From NCBI RefSeq assembly GCF_014805625.2, contig NW_023998459.1, forward strand, positions 559,161-623,160: a stretch of 64,000 nucleotides of DNA, given 5' to 3'. This document shows, one piece after another, positions 50,890 through 62,054 of the stretch. This DNA is from Glossina fuscipes. Taxonomy: Eukaryota > Arthropoda > Insecta > Diptera > Glossinidae. Position 1 is the stretch's first letter. Each line of letters opens with the position of its first letter. A model generated the notes under the pieces. That model worked only from the letters and a program-made list of their open reading frames with translations, did no database searches and was not told where the DNA came from. The position numbers and the translations under genes were made by a program.

Positions 50890-51480
50890 TCTGAAGAAAG
50901 TAGTACAAAATAATGGATTGGCGAGTTGAAGGACTATTGCGCAGTAAACAATAATAAACCATTGTAAACTTGTCATCAGTCGCAGACCAGATAACAATGA
51001 ATATTCTGAAAGCGAACTGAAAGCCAAACCTTTTTTAGGTGTTCCTTTTACAACAAAAGACAGCACAGCTGTTGGAGGAAAATTTCAAACACGCTAGGCT
51101 AGGCTAGGTTTCTAGGAAAAGTTTAAAAGCAGATGAGGACGCTGAGTGCATAAGGCTTATGAAAAACAGCAGACCTATTATAATTGCAACCTCAAACATT
51201 CCTGAAATTAATGAGACCAGGAAAAACCTTATAGGTCAAACGAACAATCCCTACGACCTGAGATCTACTGGAGACTCGTCTGGAGGGGAGGCTGCTTTGA
51301 TATCATCATGTTGTACAGCTTTCGGCTTGGGCAAGGATATTGGGGGTTCCATACGAATACCAGCATTTAAATGTTGTATTTTTGGTCACAACCCTAAAAT
51401 TCGCAGTAAATACTCGTGGTTGCACTTTCCGTACTGGTAAAGTGGTCGTCGGTCCTATGACTTGTAAAATATGTTATGAC
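50890..51480 (+). pseudogene. fatty-acid amide hydrolase-like amidase, broken
   Basis: Amidase-signature family. From about 50,983 the frame reads SRRPDNNEYSESELKAKPFL then GVPFTTKDSTAVGGK, which contains the catalytic Lys. The frame breaks at a TAGGC tandem (51,093-51,108) with stops and resumes as SRKSLKADEDAECIRLMKNS, IIIATSNIPEI and NNPYDLRST. Next come GDSSGGEAAL (the Ser-rich signature) and GKDIGGSIRIPAFKC (the nucleophile region). A +1 shift near 51,400 continues as VNTRGCTFRTGK, VVVGPMT, and then homology fades. Only about the middle third of the usual 500-plus residues remains, with no introns, so it is a truncated retrocopy or decayed tandem member. In intact enzymes the Lys-Ser-Ser triad hydrolyses fatty-acid amides. 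This copy keeps the triad residues but cannot encode a full protein. Confidence 0.8.
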
Positions 51481-52589
51481 TTTGCAAGCGATTGTGCTGT
51501 TTCACATAATATTTGTGTAGAGAGCAAAGTTCTACTATTGTTGGTTTTGTTGACTGGTATTTCGCTGTTGATGTGCGTGCATGTGTTCATTTCCATGGTT
51601 TTGGTTGTTTTTCTTCTCGCATTATTTTATTATCTCTAAGGTGGTTGCAGTATCATACTGCGTGCCATCGGTCGAGCACGACTTTTAGAAAGTGGTGCCT
51701 TAAATTATGCTACTCTTAGCCAACTTTGTTGAAACATAGAAAACCGGAGTGTGAATACTATGCAGAGTATAACTGTGTGAAGTTGTTTTTCTTTGCTTCG
51801 AAAGTCAGCACTTGTTATATTTTTTGCTTTGCTTGCGCTAAACGACCACACCCGTATAGAAGAATGAAAAAGATGGAAAAAAATACAAAATTACAAGAGG
51901 ATGTTTTTAATGTTTCTTTTGACAACAATTTCGCGATACTCGAGTAACGCGCGATTTTACACACTTTCTTAATTTTCGGGATATGTAGCTGATGATTTTT
52001 TCTACTTATTTTTATAGAAATCGTTTCGAGCCGCGGAGTGCTTAAATACGCGTCTTCTCGCTGCGAAAAGAACATTAACTTCTTTTATTTTTTCTAAACA
52101 CGAAAAAAGAGTTTAAAGCCCAAAATAATCAATCATCCGGCGGTAATCCTCTTGCAACTCACTTTAAGTATTACGTCGGAACGATTGTTCGGTTCGAGGC
52201 CGGAGTCATTGTCCTTACGCCGCTTCAAACACATTCAACCCTTATCAAGTCGACCGTTATGGCGGAAAGCAATTGTGCCACACTCGGCGTCGGTCTTCGT
52301 AAGTTAACTTACTCATCAATAAAATCTTCAATTTTTGATTTTTCGGTGTTTGGTACTGTGGTAGCTCTTAGTATTTTAATGCGAAATAATATATTACTTA
52401 GTATTTTTAATGATAATTTCTAACCACACATTCAAAACACGTGTAATGCTTAACTAATGACACATTACATAAAAAACCTGTACGATAATATATTAACACT
52501 ATAACGGCGAAGTCTCTTACTTTTGAGTTTATTTTATTTATTCATTCATTGTGTAACTATAACGCTATGGACCTAGGCCTGGGTGAAGT
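51481..52589. other. intergenic with a G+C-richer patch at 52,135-52,315
   Basis: Mostly featureless. The patch at 52,135-52,315 is markedly less A+T-rich and ends in a consensus donor CTTC/GTAAGTT. It is open in two plus-strand frames (one reads VGTIVRFEAGVIVLTPLQTH). No partner exon was found, so it stays unassigned. Confidence 0.4.
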
Positions 52590-52870
52590 TAACGCAAAGT
52601 ATATTATCTACATCCAGGACAATTTCCAAATTTCATATTGTTTTTGAACGAATCCAAATTATTTGCATTAGCACTATAAAGCAGAAAGATGTCATCTGCA
52701 TCAACCATATCCCCAACACCTTCACGAACAGAGTAAACAGTAGGGGGGAGTTAGTATTGCCATCTTTGACACTGGCACAAACTTGTGTACCAGAGAGGTT
52801 TCAAATGAAATCCAATCATGCCGGAAGCAACGATCGTCTTTTTACAAAATCTGCACAAATCTTCATAAAT
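52590..52870 (-). mobile_element. non-LTR reverse-transcriptase relic, palm region
   Basis: On the minus strand the translation reads CADFVKRRSLLPA, then SGTQVCASVKDGNTNSPLLF and TLFV. A frame change leads to GDMVDADDIFLLYSANANNL. SPLLFTLFV followed by the A/D-A-D-D box is the signature of non-LTR reverse transcriptases (usually YADD or FADD; here DADD). It has frameshifts and is isolated from any other element part. Confidence 0.65.
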
Positions 52871-54889
52871 TGATATATAGTAGATAATACTATACGCTTT
52901 GTCGCCTCACTTACCGTGAACTCACACAGAAAAACTGCGTGCGTGAGACGAATAACTAGACTAGGCTTAGTTCCACAAGCGGTAATACTCAATTTTTAAA
53001 TTTTGATGTCGTCATTTTTGCTGTTTCCCCAAAGAATGCATTACAGATAATCGTCTGGGTGAGGAAACTTTACAAATCGATGACTTCGCAAAAATCACTG
53101 ATCAGAGCTATCTTAAAGAAACAAAAACGCACCAGTGTATTGAACAGATTTAATTGTAGAACGGGAATGAAATAAGTGATTTAATGAAAAATCCGTTGAG
53201 GTTTTGCTGAACCGTCAAAACACTGCTTTCAATTTTGTTGTTATTCTATCTTTTTTACGCATATAATGATATGACAGATAAATTCCTATTCTCTTTTATG
53301 AACACTGCGTACTATATCTTGATTTATGGATATTTATTTATCTTGTCTTTCAAACCGCTCAAAGAACACGCTTCTAAAAATTTCCAAGCACATCACTCTT
53401 TTTACTTTGCCAGCCCTACGGAATATGCACATTGTCTGAGGCCTTGCGGACAAATTTCGGATATTTCATTTTGTGCAGGCGTCATACAATGCCATTTCAA
53501 AATTATCCTATTGGCAGAGCCCAAGGGCACATTCATTATTGGGTAGAAAGTCGACTATAACATTTCTAATTTTCAGTACGGTTCAGTTACGGTTTGTTAA
53601 AGATTGCACAGCTTTTTCTATTATTGTATAACTTTGAATGCGTTGTTAAATCAATAGAGAAAATAACATTATACGTTTTACTTACCTATATAACAGATAT
53701 ATATAGAACAGAACATGTAAAGCTTACCGCTTATCTGTTCCGTTATGACAACTTCAGTTTTGCATCAGCACTGAACATAATTCTTTAGACGTTATACAGT
53801 AAAATACAATATTTTTTATTTCCGAAAGTTTTCCAAAAGTTTCTCTATTATTTATTGCTATCTTAAAAGTAATTACTTTTCTATACATTACATTAAATTA
53901 TATTATTATATTTATGATTTATATTATAAGGAGAGTAGATGTATAAGAGAGTAAATAAAACTCAAAAATTGTTTTTTTAAATATGCTGGCTTTGATTAAA
54001 TTAATCTTAAATTTAACCCATAATTCCGTTCAATATACATCGTTTGCGTTTTATTTTTCATTCTTAACAAGCATCACTTTTCTCTGCCACTTCCCTTCGA
54101 TTCTTTTTACTTTTACGTAAAAGACGATTTTCGTTTACTCCGTTCTCTTCAAATATTGTGTATAAAAAAAGCTAAGCTTATCTTTTATCATTATTTATTG
54201 ATAAACATTTACTAAATTATTATAAATTGAAGCTTCGATACAGTCACGTTCATGGAGACAAGTTTATTAATTATATTGTAGTGGCGTCTGCATACTCTGT
54301 AGTTTTTCGCTTATGTACAACAGGGATGAATGAAATAAAATTACAAAATTCATAAAAAGAATTATTACATGTATACATATGACAGCCTGAAATGATACAA
54401 AAAAACAAAGTTTTAACAAACATAATTGGCCAAGGAAACTTTGGTATCCGCTATTTCAAATAAATAGGTAACAAGAAAAAAAGCGATTTTTGAATCTAGA
54501 TAGTAAGATTTTCTTGAGAGCCGCGGTTATTTTCTGTTTGAGCGAATAAATCCGTCTTCTTCAAACAAATTACCAATTAGCAATCTTTCACAATAGGACT
54601 AAGACTATCGGTTTGAAACCCTATACTCATCTAGAACATGCATTTCTGATCCCTATTTCAGGATATCATAATGGAATCTACGAATGTTAGTGTATGTAGA
54701 TAAACGCAACCTAATATTGTGCAAAAGTAGGCTTAGATGGTCTAAATTTTGTAGAGTTCAATTTTGTATGAAGTTAGTATAACATTATGGGTCAATTTCT
54801 TTCACCACATATTAAAACGTTTAAGACTTTTGTGCTCTGCAAAGGATCAATTTTTGTGAAAATCGTTATTAGGATAAGATCCCAGAAAT
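52871..54889. other. intergenic, no gene seen
   Basis: A+T-rich. The open frames at 53,235-53,546 and 53,594-53,788 are Phe/Tyr/Leu-rich with no motifs. A chance origin is likely. Confidence 0.45.
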
Positions 54890-55375
54890 AGGCCGAGAAG
54901 GTCCAAATTTGGTACAGTTATTCCTTTTTTTGTTAAATTATTGTTGTGATATAATCTTCATCATTAAGCATTGCAAATTATAACTTTTTGTCGTACGAAC
55001 TTCAATTTTCGTTATATGAGAGACGTTCAAAAATTGACCCAACCGGTCGTACGTTTTCATATCAATTTAGAGTGTCGAAATACTAGTACATAGCCACTTT
55101 TGCCGAGAAATTTTGAAAATTACAATTTTTTCCCATATAATGACTCTTCAGAATAGGGCGTTATAAGGGGAGTGGTCGAAAAAGTGGACCATTTTCAATA
55201 GGGTTCTTACTGGGTCAAAACACGTCACTGTATCAAATTTCATCAAAATATCTCAAAAGCTGCGACCCGTAGATACGGACAGACATCAGGCGGACAGACA
55301 AGTTTAGATCAAATCAAATCGTGTTATATAACACCGTACTTACTTAATATATCCTGTACCACAAGTGGTGTTGCC
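54890..55375 (+). repeat. dispersed repeat copy with GGACAGACA tail
   Basis: Contains TCAAATTTCATCAAAATATC, TCAAAAGCTGCGACCCGTAG, then ACGGACAGACATCAGGCGG and ACAGACAAGTTTAGATCAAA. The same type of tail occurs near 2,580, 7,750, 14,130 and 30,220. These are fossils of a non-autonomous repeat common in fly genomes. The boundaries are approximate. Confidence 0.5.
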
Positions 55376-55579
55376 CTTCGGAACCGATTTTTTTAAATTC
55401 TGATATGTAAAACCACACATGTACTATTCAAGATCATATTCCATAGTGTTAAATTAACGGTAAAATACAACAACGTGCCGCCTTGGCAACACGAGTTAGC
55501 TAATACCCAGTGCTATTGAGCACAACAAAGGCATGTAAATGGAGAGAGATCAGCTGTTTGTTCCCATGTGAATTACAAT

Positions 55580-55596
55580 ATCGATCGATCGATCGA
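55580..55596. repeat. (ATCG)n tetranucleotide run
   Basis: TATCGATCGATCGATCGAC: four tandem, self-complementary ATCG units that can pair with themselves. Confidence 0.85.
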
Positions 55597-56567
55597 CTTT
55601 TTAAGCACACTACTACTAATTTAAATAAAGATTAACAAATATAAAAAAAACTTGGAAACGATTGTTCTGATACTTCTTCTTCTGGACAAAGCTGGACGTA
55701 TTACGGACCTTTCTCGGTTGAGGATTCTTAAACGCAATAACAACAACGTATGTGTTAAAAAATGCAACTTGCTTTGTGTCCAAGACACTTATAAGTAGAC
55801 ACCGTGCACACATCATATATGCAGGCGACAGTCGCCAATAAAAGATAAGGAGATATGCAAATTTGCTGGTAAATGTGGTGTTTGAGTTACGTCAAATCTG
55901 GAGACGCGAAAATTGCTGTCGCTGGGAACAAATCTCCACTAGCATATAAAAGTTACCATAAAACTCTCTTTTATAATAGCATTTATGGAAAAAAAGCAGC
56001 TGTGAAATGAGAATATAAACGAAGCTAAGTGTGTTGTTCATTTACTGTAGCTGCTACAAGCTGAACTAATTTTCATTTTGGAAAATAAATTGCGTGTAAA
56101 ATTAAAAAAGAAAAAGGAAATTAAACGTACAATTTCTTTTTAAATGTCGAGATAAGTTAAAATATGAGAATCTAGTTGCACATTTTCAGCACAATGCATG
56201 TAACGTCCATTTATGGTCTTTCGTTGAATAATAGAATGAGGAGAACCGCGGCGCACAAGAGATGGACGAGAAAGGCTTTGCTAAATGCTTCTGACTCCGT
56301 AACGCCATCTTGAAGCGAGTGAGTAACCTTAACCATAACTTTGGAGCTTATAAATGGTTGGCTTGTAGCGACCTTACCGTCAGTGTTGCACAAAGCACGT
56401 TATCAACTGCTTTATCAGAATTGTTACAAGAGTTGCAAATAAGAGTTTGTGCAGTGTGGATCCAATGGACTGTAAGCGCGGACAAGTCGGTGCGATTTTA
56501 CCAGAAATGTTGTATCCCCGGCGGTAAGTGATTTCACTTTTTATTTTGCAATAAACGATCAACATAA
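55597..56567. other. intergenic, no gene seen
   Basis: Short opposing frames near 56,211-56,565 with no motifs. It is immediately followed by the mariner insertion. Confidence 0.45.
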
Positions 56568-56569
56568 TA

Positions 56570-56592
56570 TTAGTTTGGGGAAAAAGAAATCC
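56570..56592 (+). repeat. left terminal inverted repeat of mariner
   Basis: 23 bases beginning TTAGTTTGGGG, preceded by the TA target duplication. Exact reverse complement of 57148-57170. Confidence 0.92.
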
Positions 56593-56754
56593 ATTATTTT
56601 TTCGGTAGATGGCTGCACTGATAGATTTCTCGTAAAGTATCGATCAAACAATTTCCGATACTGTACATTTACATACTGTACATTTCGCAGTAAAAAAAAT
56701 TCTTTTGCTGTTTTTTGTTTGGTGCATTCAGTTGTGAGTTACAGCGTGTTAAAA

Positions 56755-57117
56755 ATGGAAGTGAACAAAGAGAAAATTCGGTACATTTTACAGTTTTTCT
56801 TTGACAAAGGCTATGGTCTTTATGGTTCCGATACTGTAACAGCCACTTATGTACAATTTTGGTTTCGTAGATTCCGTTCAGGAATTTTTGATGTTAAAGA
56901 TGCACCTCGCACAGGTAGGCCGGTCGTCGAAAATGTCGATAAAACCGGAGAAATGATCGAAGTTGACCGGCATATTAGCAGTCTACTAGAGTTATTTGCA
57001 AATAGAGACCAGGACTTCTATGAGAGAGGCATTTTGAAGTTACCTTTAAAATGGCAACAAATCGTACAACAAAACGGTGCATATTTGACCCAAATCGGAC
57101 AATCCGAAGCATGTTAA
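56755..57117 (+). CDS. fused mariner transposase remnant, 120 residues, open
   Basis: Starts at MEVNKEKIRYILQFFFDKG, the usual mariner N terminus. It runs through YVQFWFRRFRSGIFDVKDAP and RTGRPVV (helix-turn-helix and GRPR-type linker), then jumps after DRHISS straight to LELFANRDQDFYERG and ends GAYLTQIGQSEAC-stop, the normal C terminus. A short gap in the first helix-turn-helix (after FFFDKG) removes about a dozen residues. The large deletion takes out the whole DDD catalytic core yet keeps the frame open. Such a protein could not cut DNA. Whether it could still bind the terminal repeats and act as a repressor is speculation, and the damaged first helix-turn-helix argues against strong binding. 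Confidence 0.8.
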   Translation: MEVNKEKIRYILQFFFDKGYGLYGSDTVTATYVQFWFRRFRSGIFDVKDAPRTGRPVVENVDKTGEMIEVDRHISSLLELFANRDQDFYERGILKLPLKWQQIVQQNGAYLTQIGQSEAC

Positions 57118-57147
57118 ATAAAGTCCTGAAGTTCGTATAAAAATAAA

Positions 57148-57170
57148 GGATTTCTTTTTCCCCAAACTAA
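57148..57170 (-). repeat. right terminal inverted repeat of mariner
   Basis: 23 bases ending CCCCAAACTAA, followed by the TA target duplication. Confidence 0.92.
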
Positions 57171-57172
57171 TA

Positions 57173-58259
57173 TATTATATGTATATTATATGCCCCCTTC
57201 CGAATTGAACATGAAAACGTATTTTTGTTTTTAAATAAATCTTGCTACAAAAACGCTTGCTTATTTTTCATTGATTCCGGATTCAATTAGTTAGTATTTA
57301 CAATAAAATTACATATGGCGATAAAATTGCGAAACAAGACTTAATGAAAAAAGAGAAGAAGGTAAAAGATCGATTTCTGAGTTTTATACACTAGCCATGT
57401 GCAGAATAAAAAGCTACAGAAGATATGCGAGAAAACCTTGAATTTGTCATCGCGAAAAAAGAATTTAGTGAATAAAGTGCTAAAGAGAACGAAAGTCCTC
57501 AAATTAGGAAACGGTAGTTCCGTCTTATGTAATCTTTCATATTTTAACATCATCGTTTAAAAATATCGTTTTTTCGCCATTCTTAGGAAGTGGACACACA
57601 TTTTTTTCTCTTTGCTACGACAACGAAAGCACGTCCGCGAATAATTCTCTTAAAGTGATACTTACGCGATACAAGAAAATAATTGTAAATTAATTTAAGA
57701 CAAATAACTCGAAGCTAAAAATAAAAAATTTTGGAATGAAGATAAGTGCGTTTCAATTAAATTCATGCAGCAACAATCGGCTTAATGAAGTTTGAAGATT
57801 TGATTCGTAAACTAAAAATAGCATAAAAAAAAACCCTAAAGTCGAGAGGCATCGTATTTTGGCTTAATTCTTCCTTTTACTTCCATATCAATATCCTTTG
57901 ACAGCAGCTCTTGAAAACGCGGATAATGGAAAACTTACATTCAATACGGTCAAGCAAAAATTGATATCGGAAGAAGTAAAATTAGCAACAATATAGATAA
58001 TAAGAAAAAAAATCCATGAAATTTACCATGGTCTAATCAAATAAATAACTGTCTGTTGAGAACCGTTGAATAATGATGGAGTTAAAGTCAAAGAGCGCAA
58101 TATATTCGCATGTATGTGAAGTTATTGATCCGATCGCATGAAAGTGTAGAAATATTTTATAAATTTCATTGACGATTACCGCCACTTCGCAATGATTTAT
58201 CTTCAAAGTTTTCATTATATGAGAATGTCAAAACGATCAGGGATGAGAATAGATACTTA
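57173..58259. other. intergenic, A+T-rich, no gene seen
   Basis: Nothing coding or repeated recognised. Confidence 0.5.
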
Positions 58260-59439
58260 AAATGCTTGAAGTACTCTGCTCTCGGGGACTAGGAAGCAAT
58301 GCGTATACGACAGACGAATGAGGACTAGCCTGACGCGCTCCCTACTTCTGAGATAGTGGCAGCATTGACCACGTAGGCTTCTCGAGCATTTATTAGACGC
58401 AGGACTGATAGACGAAATCTGGAAAACTCTGTCTGATCCTCGCGCGTATTCCTCCTTACGTTGACAATGACCGACTAATTGAGGGGCTACGTGGAGCTGG
58501 GGAGCTGGAGCAGGGAAACTGCATAAGACCAGAGACATTCCTTGTTCTGGTTAGTGCTGTAGGGAAATCCGTTTCCACGTTTCTCTACATTGTTGTCTAC
58601 TCGGTCTCCGGGTTCTGCCCACAATATGCTTTTTCCTAAAGGTTGAGGCAGGCCTCGCTCCACCCAGTCAGAATAATATGCCAGTGCGCATAGGAGAGAG
58701 CGGTTTCCTTCCAAATAACTATCATGTTGAGTTCGCGTCGTATGGGAGCTAGAAAGTCTGATTTTAATATATTTTTCTTAAATTTTTCTCCCCCCTTCGG
58801 GTGTCAGTAGCCCTGAAGCATCTCGTTTAACTTCATCCAACAACAGAAGTGTCGTAATGGATCGGCTGCCTTACCCACGGAAAGATCAACGCCTTAGATA
58901 GTGCATCGCGGTCTCCAGAGAGGCAACACGGCTAACTACGGTCGAGTACCGAATGCTGCACAACAACAAACGTAGAAGTGCGGTAGTGGTCCTAGGAACG
59001 AGCATAGAACTCATAGCAAGCGAAGAACGACGACTTTGTCACTACATCATTCAATACATCTAGCGGAAGACAATCAAACCAGTTTAAATTTTAAAAATAA
59101 TCAGCTTAAAGCCACAGAAATAAAGTCGATTACTGGCATCGATAAAAGTGGAAGCTGTCTACCATCTCTTCGAGAAAATTGCAAAGTCATGTAAATAAAT
59201 TTTGAAATCGTGAAATCAAAGAGCATGGATAAGTATCCACAAATGCCTGGCGTAGTACGTTACGGAAGTATAACTTACCAAAAAGCAGGACGAATCAAAG
59301 CCAGGATGCGACAACCGACAAGGGATACCAGAAAAGGAATTAAAAGAACAAGGGTTAAACGATGAGCAGTATGTCCTGTCGAGCAATAATACTTTTAAAA
59401 CAATAATTTGCAATAAATGAAACGAGCAAGAAGCTCACC
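58260..59439. other. G+C-richer stretch upstream of a gypsy relic, probably eroded retroelement
   Basis: Composition changes sharply from the surrounding A+T-rich DNA, and several Arg/Ser/Pro-rich frames overlap on both strands with no clear motif. Its position just 5' of a Ty3/gypsy reverse transcriptase in the same block suggests decayed gag/protease or LTR sequence. I could not confirm this. Confidence 0.35.
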
Positions 59440-59870
59440 ATCGGGTAGTGATGAAGAATCACGGTCTGGCTAAACAGGCCATCATGGATGGTATGTTTTG
59501 CAAACTGCTGAATAGTGGATATGTAGAGCCATTTAGTCCATTTACCTAGCCTAGAGAATAAGCGGGAAGCTCCAAATCAACTATGGATGCCAAAAATCGA
59601 AGTTATAAAGGAGAGTTTAAGAGAAGCTAAGTACTCCAACCGTCCCGACTTAAGGAACGGATACTGGCAAATTCCGCTGGAGGAGCCAAGGGAGCAATAT
59701 CTGGCATTTCCTGTCCCAGGAAGAAGATTATACCAATGAAAGGTCATGCAATTCGGTTCCACTCACTTTTCAAAGAGCACTGGACGCCGTCAGTGAACCA
59801 GAGAATGAGTAGCTTTCGTTCTCCTATGTCTACCATCACGTTCGTGGCATTATCGTATTATTTTAATGCA
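59440..59870 (+). mobile_element. Ty3/gypsy retrotransposon, reverse-transcriptase relic
   Basis: Near 59,500 the translation gives KLLNSGYVEPFSPFT (approach to the RT fingers). From 59,585 it gives MPKIEVIKESLREAKYSNRP, DLRNGYWQIPLEEPREQYLA and FPVPGRRLYQWKVMQFG, the classical gypsy motif block. A frameshift then leads to PLTFQRALDAVSEPENE, a stop, and LSFSYVYHHVRGIIVLF, where the catalytic Y-x-D-D reads YVYHH. Multiple stops and the loss of catalytic Asp residues show the element is dead. Confidence 0.8.
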
Positions 59871-61100
59871 CATTCAATATAATGCAATGCTATGCATATT
59901 TATTTGAAGACAATAACCCAAATAATTAATAAAATAGTTACATTTAACAAAATTGTTTTTAATATTTAATATTAATAGTTTGAGCAAGATACAAAAATGT
60001 TGCACAGCGACCACAAAGGAATGCCTGACAATTGTTATTGTATCCTGAAGGTAAAGCCTTACCTCGAAGAATATAAATTGAATATAATTGAATGGAATGC
60101 GAAACCGTCGGTTCGTGCGCGAGTTTGCATTTATTGCTCATACGGAAAGGGGAACGATGATAATGAACAGGAAAGCAGCAGACAGCTTTTAAAATAATCG
60201 TAACGCAAGTATATAATGTAGATGGGATGATTATATACCAAGATCCACTGACCATACATATAGCATATATAAAAATAAACTGTTGAAAAATAACCATAAC
60301 AATAGCTAAATTAATTTATGACGCACAAACACGCAGTTCTAAGCTATAACGTTAAAATTAAAAGTTGCACATAAACCTTGGATCGATAGCGCAAAATCAT
60401 TATTTATATATATGATAACGCAAAATCATTTTTTTTTATTACTGCAATTTAATTTTAATTAAAACAAAAAACAAAATTTTTTGGGTTCCTTATTCTTAAT
60501 TTTGTTGTTGTTGTACCTTTTAAATTACTAAATTCACACACAGAATCCCTTTAAAAGATATTATTCGCTAATAAACTAATTTAAATTTACAAATAAGTTT
60601 ACTTTAATACCGCACTTATGTGGAGAGCTATCCGGAGGAAAACACTGGGGTGAGTTAAGAATAGGCATCCAAATTGTTTATTTTTTTGTTGTGATTATAA
60701 ATTCTCATGATCATGCACGCGAGTAAAATAGTAGTTTTTTTCATAGCATGTTTATTTGATTCAAATTAAAAATCTACACCCACACCAATTTGCCGAGTCA
60801 AACCGGTTTCTCGCGTGCAATTAATTTGAAAAAAAAAAAAAAACAACACCTATCAGGTATTTTCATACACAAGAGGCTACACGTTTCAGGGACGACTACT
60901 TGACGCTTGTTTTGGTAACCTTCAACAGGACCATACTGACTATGAGTCAAGCGAATTTGAGGGCTTCGATCATACTTTCACAACATTTGACAACAATTCC
61001 GAAGACTTAGCTGCAGGAAAAGAACGGCGATAAAAGATCATCATATCAGGTAGACCAAAAATTATTCGCAATGACAAATCTAGAAGTGCAAGGAAGCAGT
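59871..61100. other. intergenic, no gene seen
   Basis: Sharply A+T-rich again from 59,870. Poly(A) run at about 60,829-60,843. The opposed frames at 59,959-60,297 show no motif. Confidence 0.45.
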
Positions 61101-61159
61101 TGAAATAGATCATATGCTACATTACTGACGAAGTTATTCCGCAAATAGTTAAGCAGGGT

Positions 61160-61790
61160 ATATCCATTGAATATGAATACAAATGGCGTAAGGCTGGCGA
61201 AAGACGAATACAATGCTTTTTACAAGAATAACGGTTGGTCGTTAGCAGATTTTCCAAGTGGTTAAAAGGCCGATGCAATAAAATTAATGCTGAAGGTGGA
61301 ATTGAAAGATATAAAGTTCAGTTAGTGACCAAAGGTTGTAAGGAACGGCTTCTGGTCGACTTTCACGAGACCTTTTCCCCTGTTATACGCTATTAATAAA
61401 CAAGAAGTTTGCTGACACATTTAATTAAGGTGACAATTTTTCTCTATGATTTCAGCGTCTCCCCATTCTTATTCGATGATATGCACTAAGTGGTACAGAG
61501 GCCGAATATATGGCGACTTCGGAGGTTCCTAGGTCAGCATTTTATTTAAAATGAAATGAAATAGATCTTTGGAATAGGGAATCTGTAATTCTACTTGCCG
61601 TCAATCGAGAGGGACAAAAATTAGCTAAAAACCTTGTCCACAATAAGCAACCCAAGCTTATGGATGAACGATTGCATCATATCTGGAATTTGATCCCAAA
61701 GAAACAAGTACGGCTAGAGCATGGCCGTTTCCATAAATATGGTGACCGATATTTTGACTAAAAATTAGTCAAGAATTAAATATTATATCT
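61160..61790 (+). mobile_element. Ty1/copia retrotransposon relic with central deletion
   Basis: Near 61,173 the translation gives NEYKWRKAG, frame change, KDEYNAFYKNNGWSLADFPS, then KINAEGGIERYKVQLVTKGC and VDFHETFSPVIRY (the start of copia reverse transcriptase). Two stops follow. From about 61,485 it reads ALSGTEAEYMATSEV (copia RNase H), then NREGQKLAKNLVHNKQPKLM and VRLEHGRFHKYGDRYFD near the polyprotein's C terminus. The polymerase palm between these blocks, normally hundreds of residues, is missing. Stops and shifts throughout. Confidence 0.8.
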
Positions 61791-62054
61791 TTTGTATCTT
61801 AAATAAGTCTGTAGTATATATATATAAGCATGTAAGTATGTAGAAAATAATTTATAATATTCCACATGATGAAAATAAAGCGAGCGAATATGTAAAACGT
61901 TGAACATCCCAGAAAGTTATAGTAATCACGAAATGTTTGATATATCGTATTTCTGGAACTTAGTATCAATTGGCATGAACTCAGAACCTGAACACAATAA
62001 TGGCTTATATGAGAAAACTATGAATCAAACAAAATAAACAATTGTGAACGGCCG

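Larger units (their letters stand above)
56570..57170 (+). mobile_element. 601-bp internally deleted mariner with intact ends
   Basis: The first 23 bases (TTAGTTTGGGGAAAAAGAAA then TCC) and the last 23 bases are perfect inverted repeats, with weaker pairing for about 10 more. TA flanks both ends (56568-56569 and 57171-57172), as expected from mariner insertion at TA. A full-length mariner is about 1.3 kb. This copy lacks the central half of the transposase gene, so it is non-autonomous but structurally still a substrate if a matching transposase exists. Perfect ends suggest a recent insertion. Confidence 0.92.
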
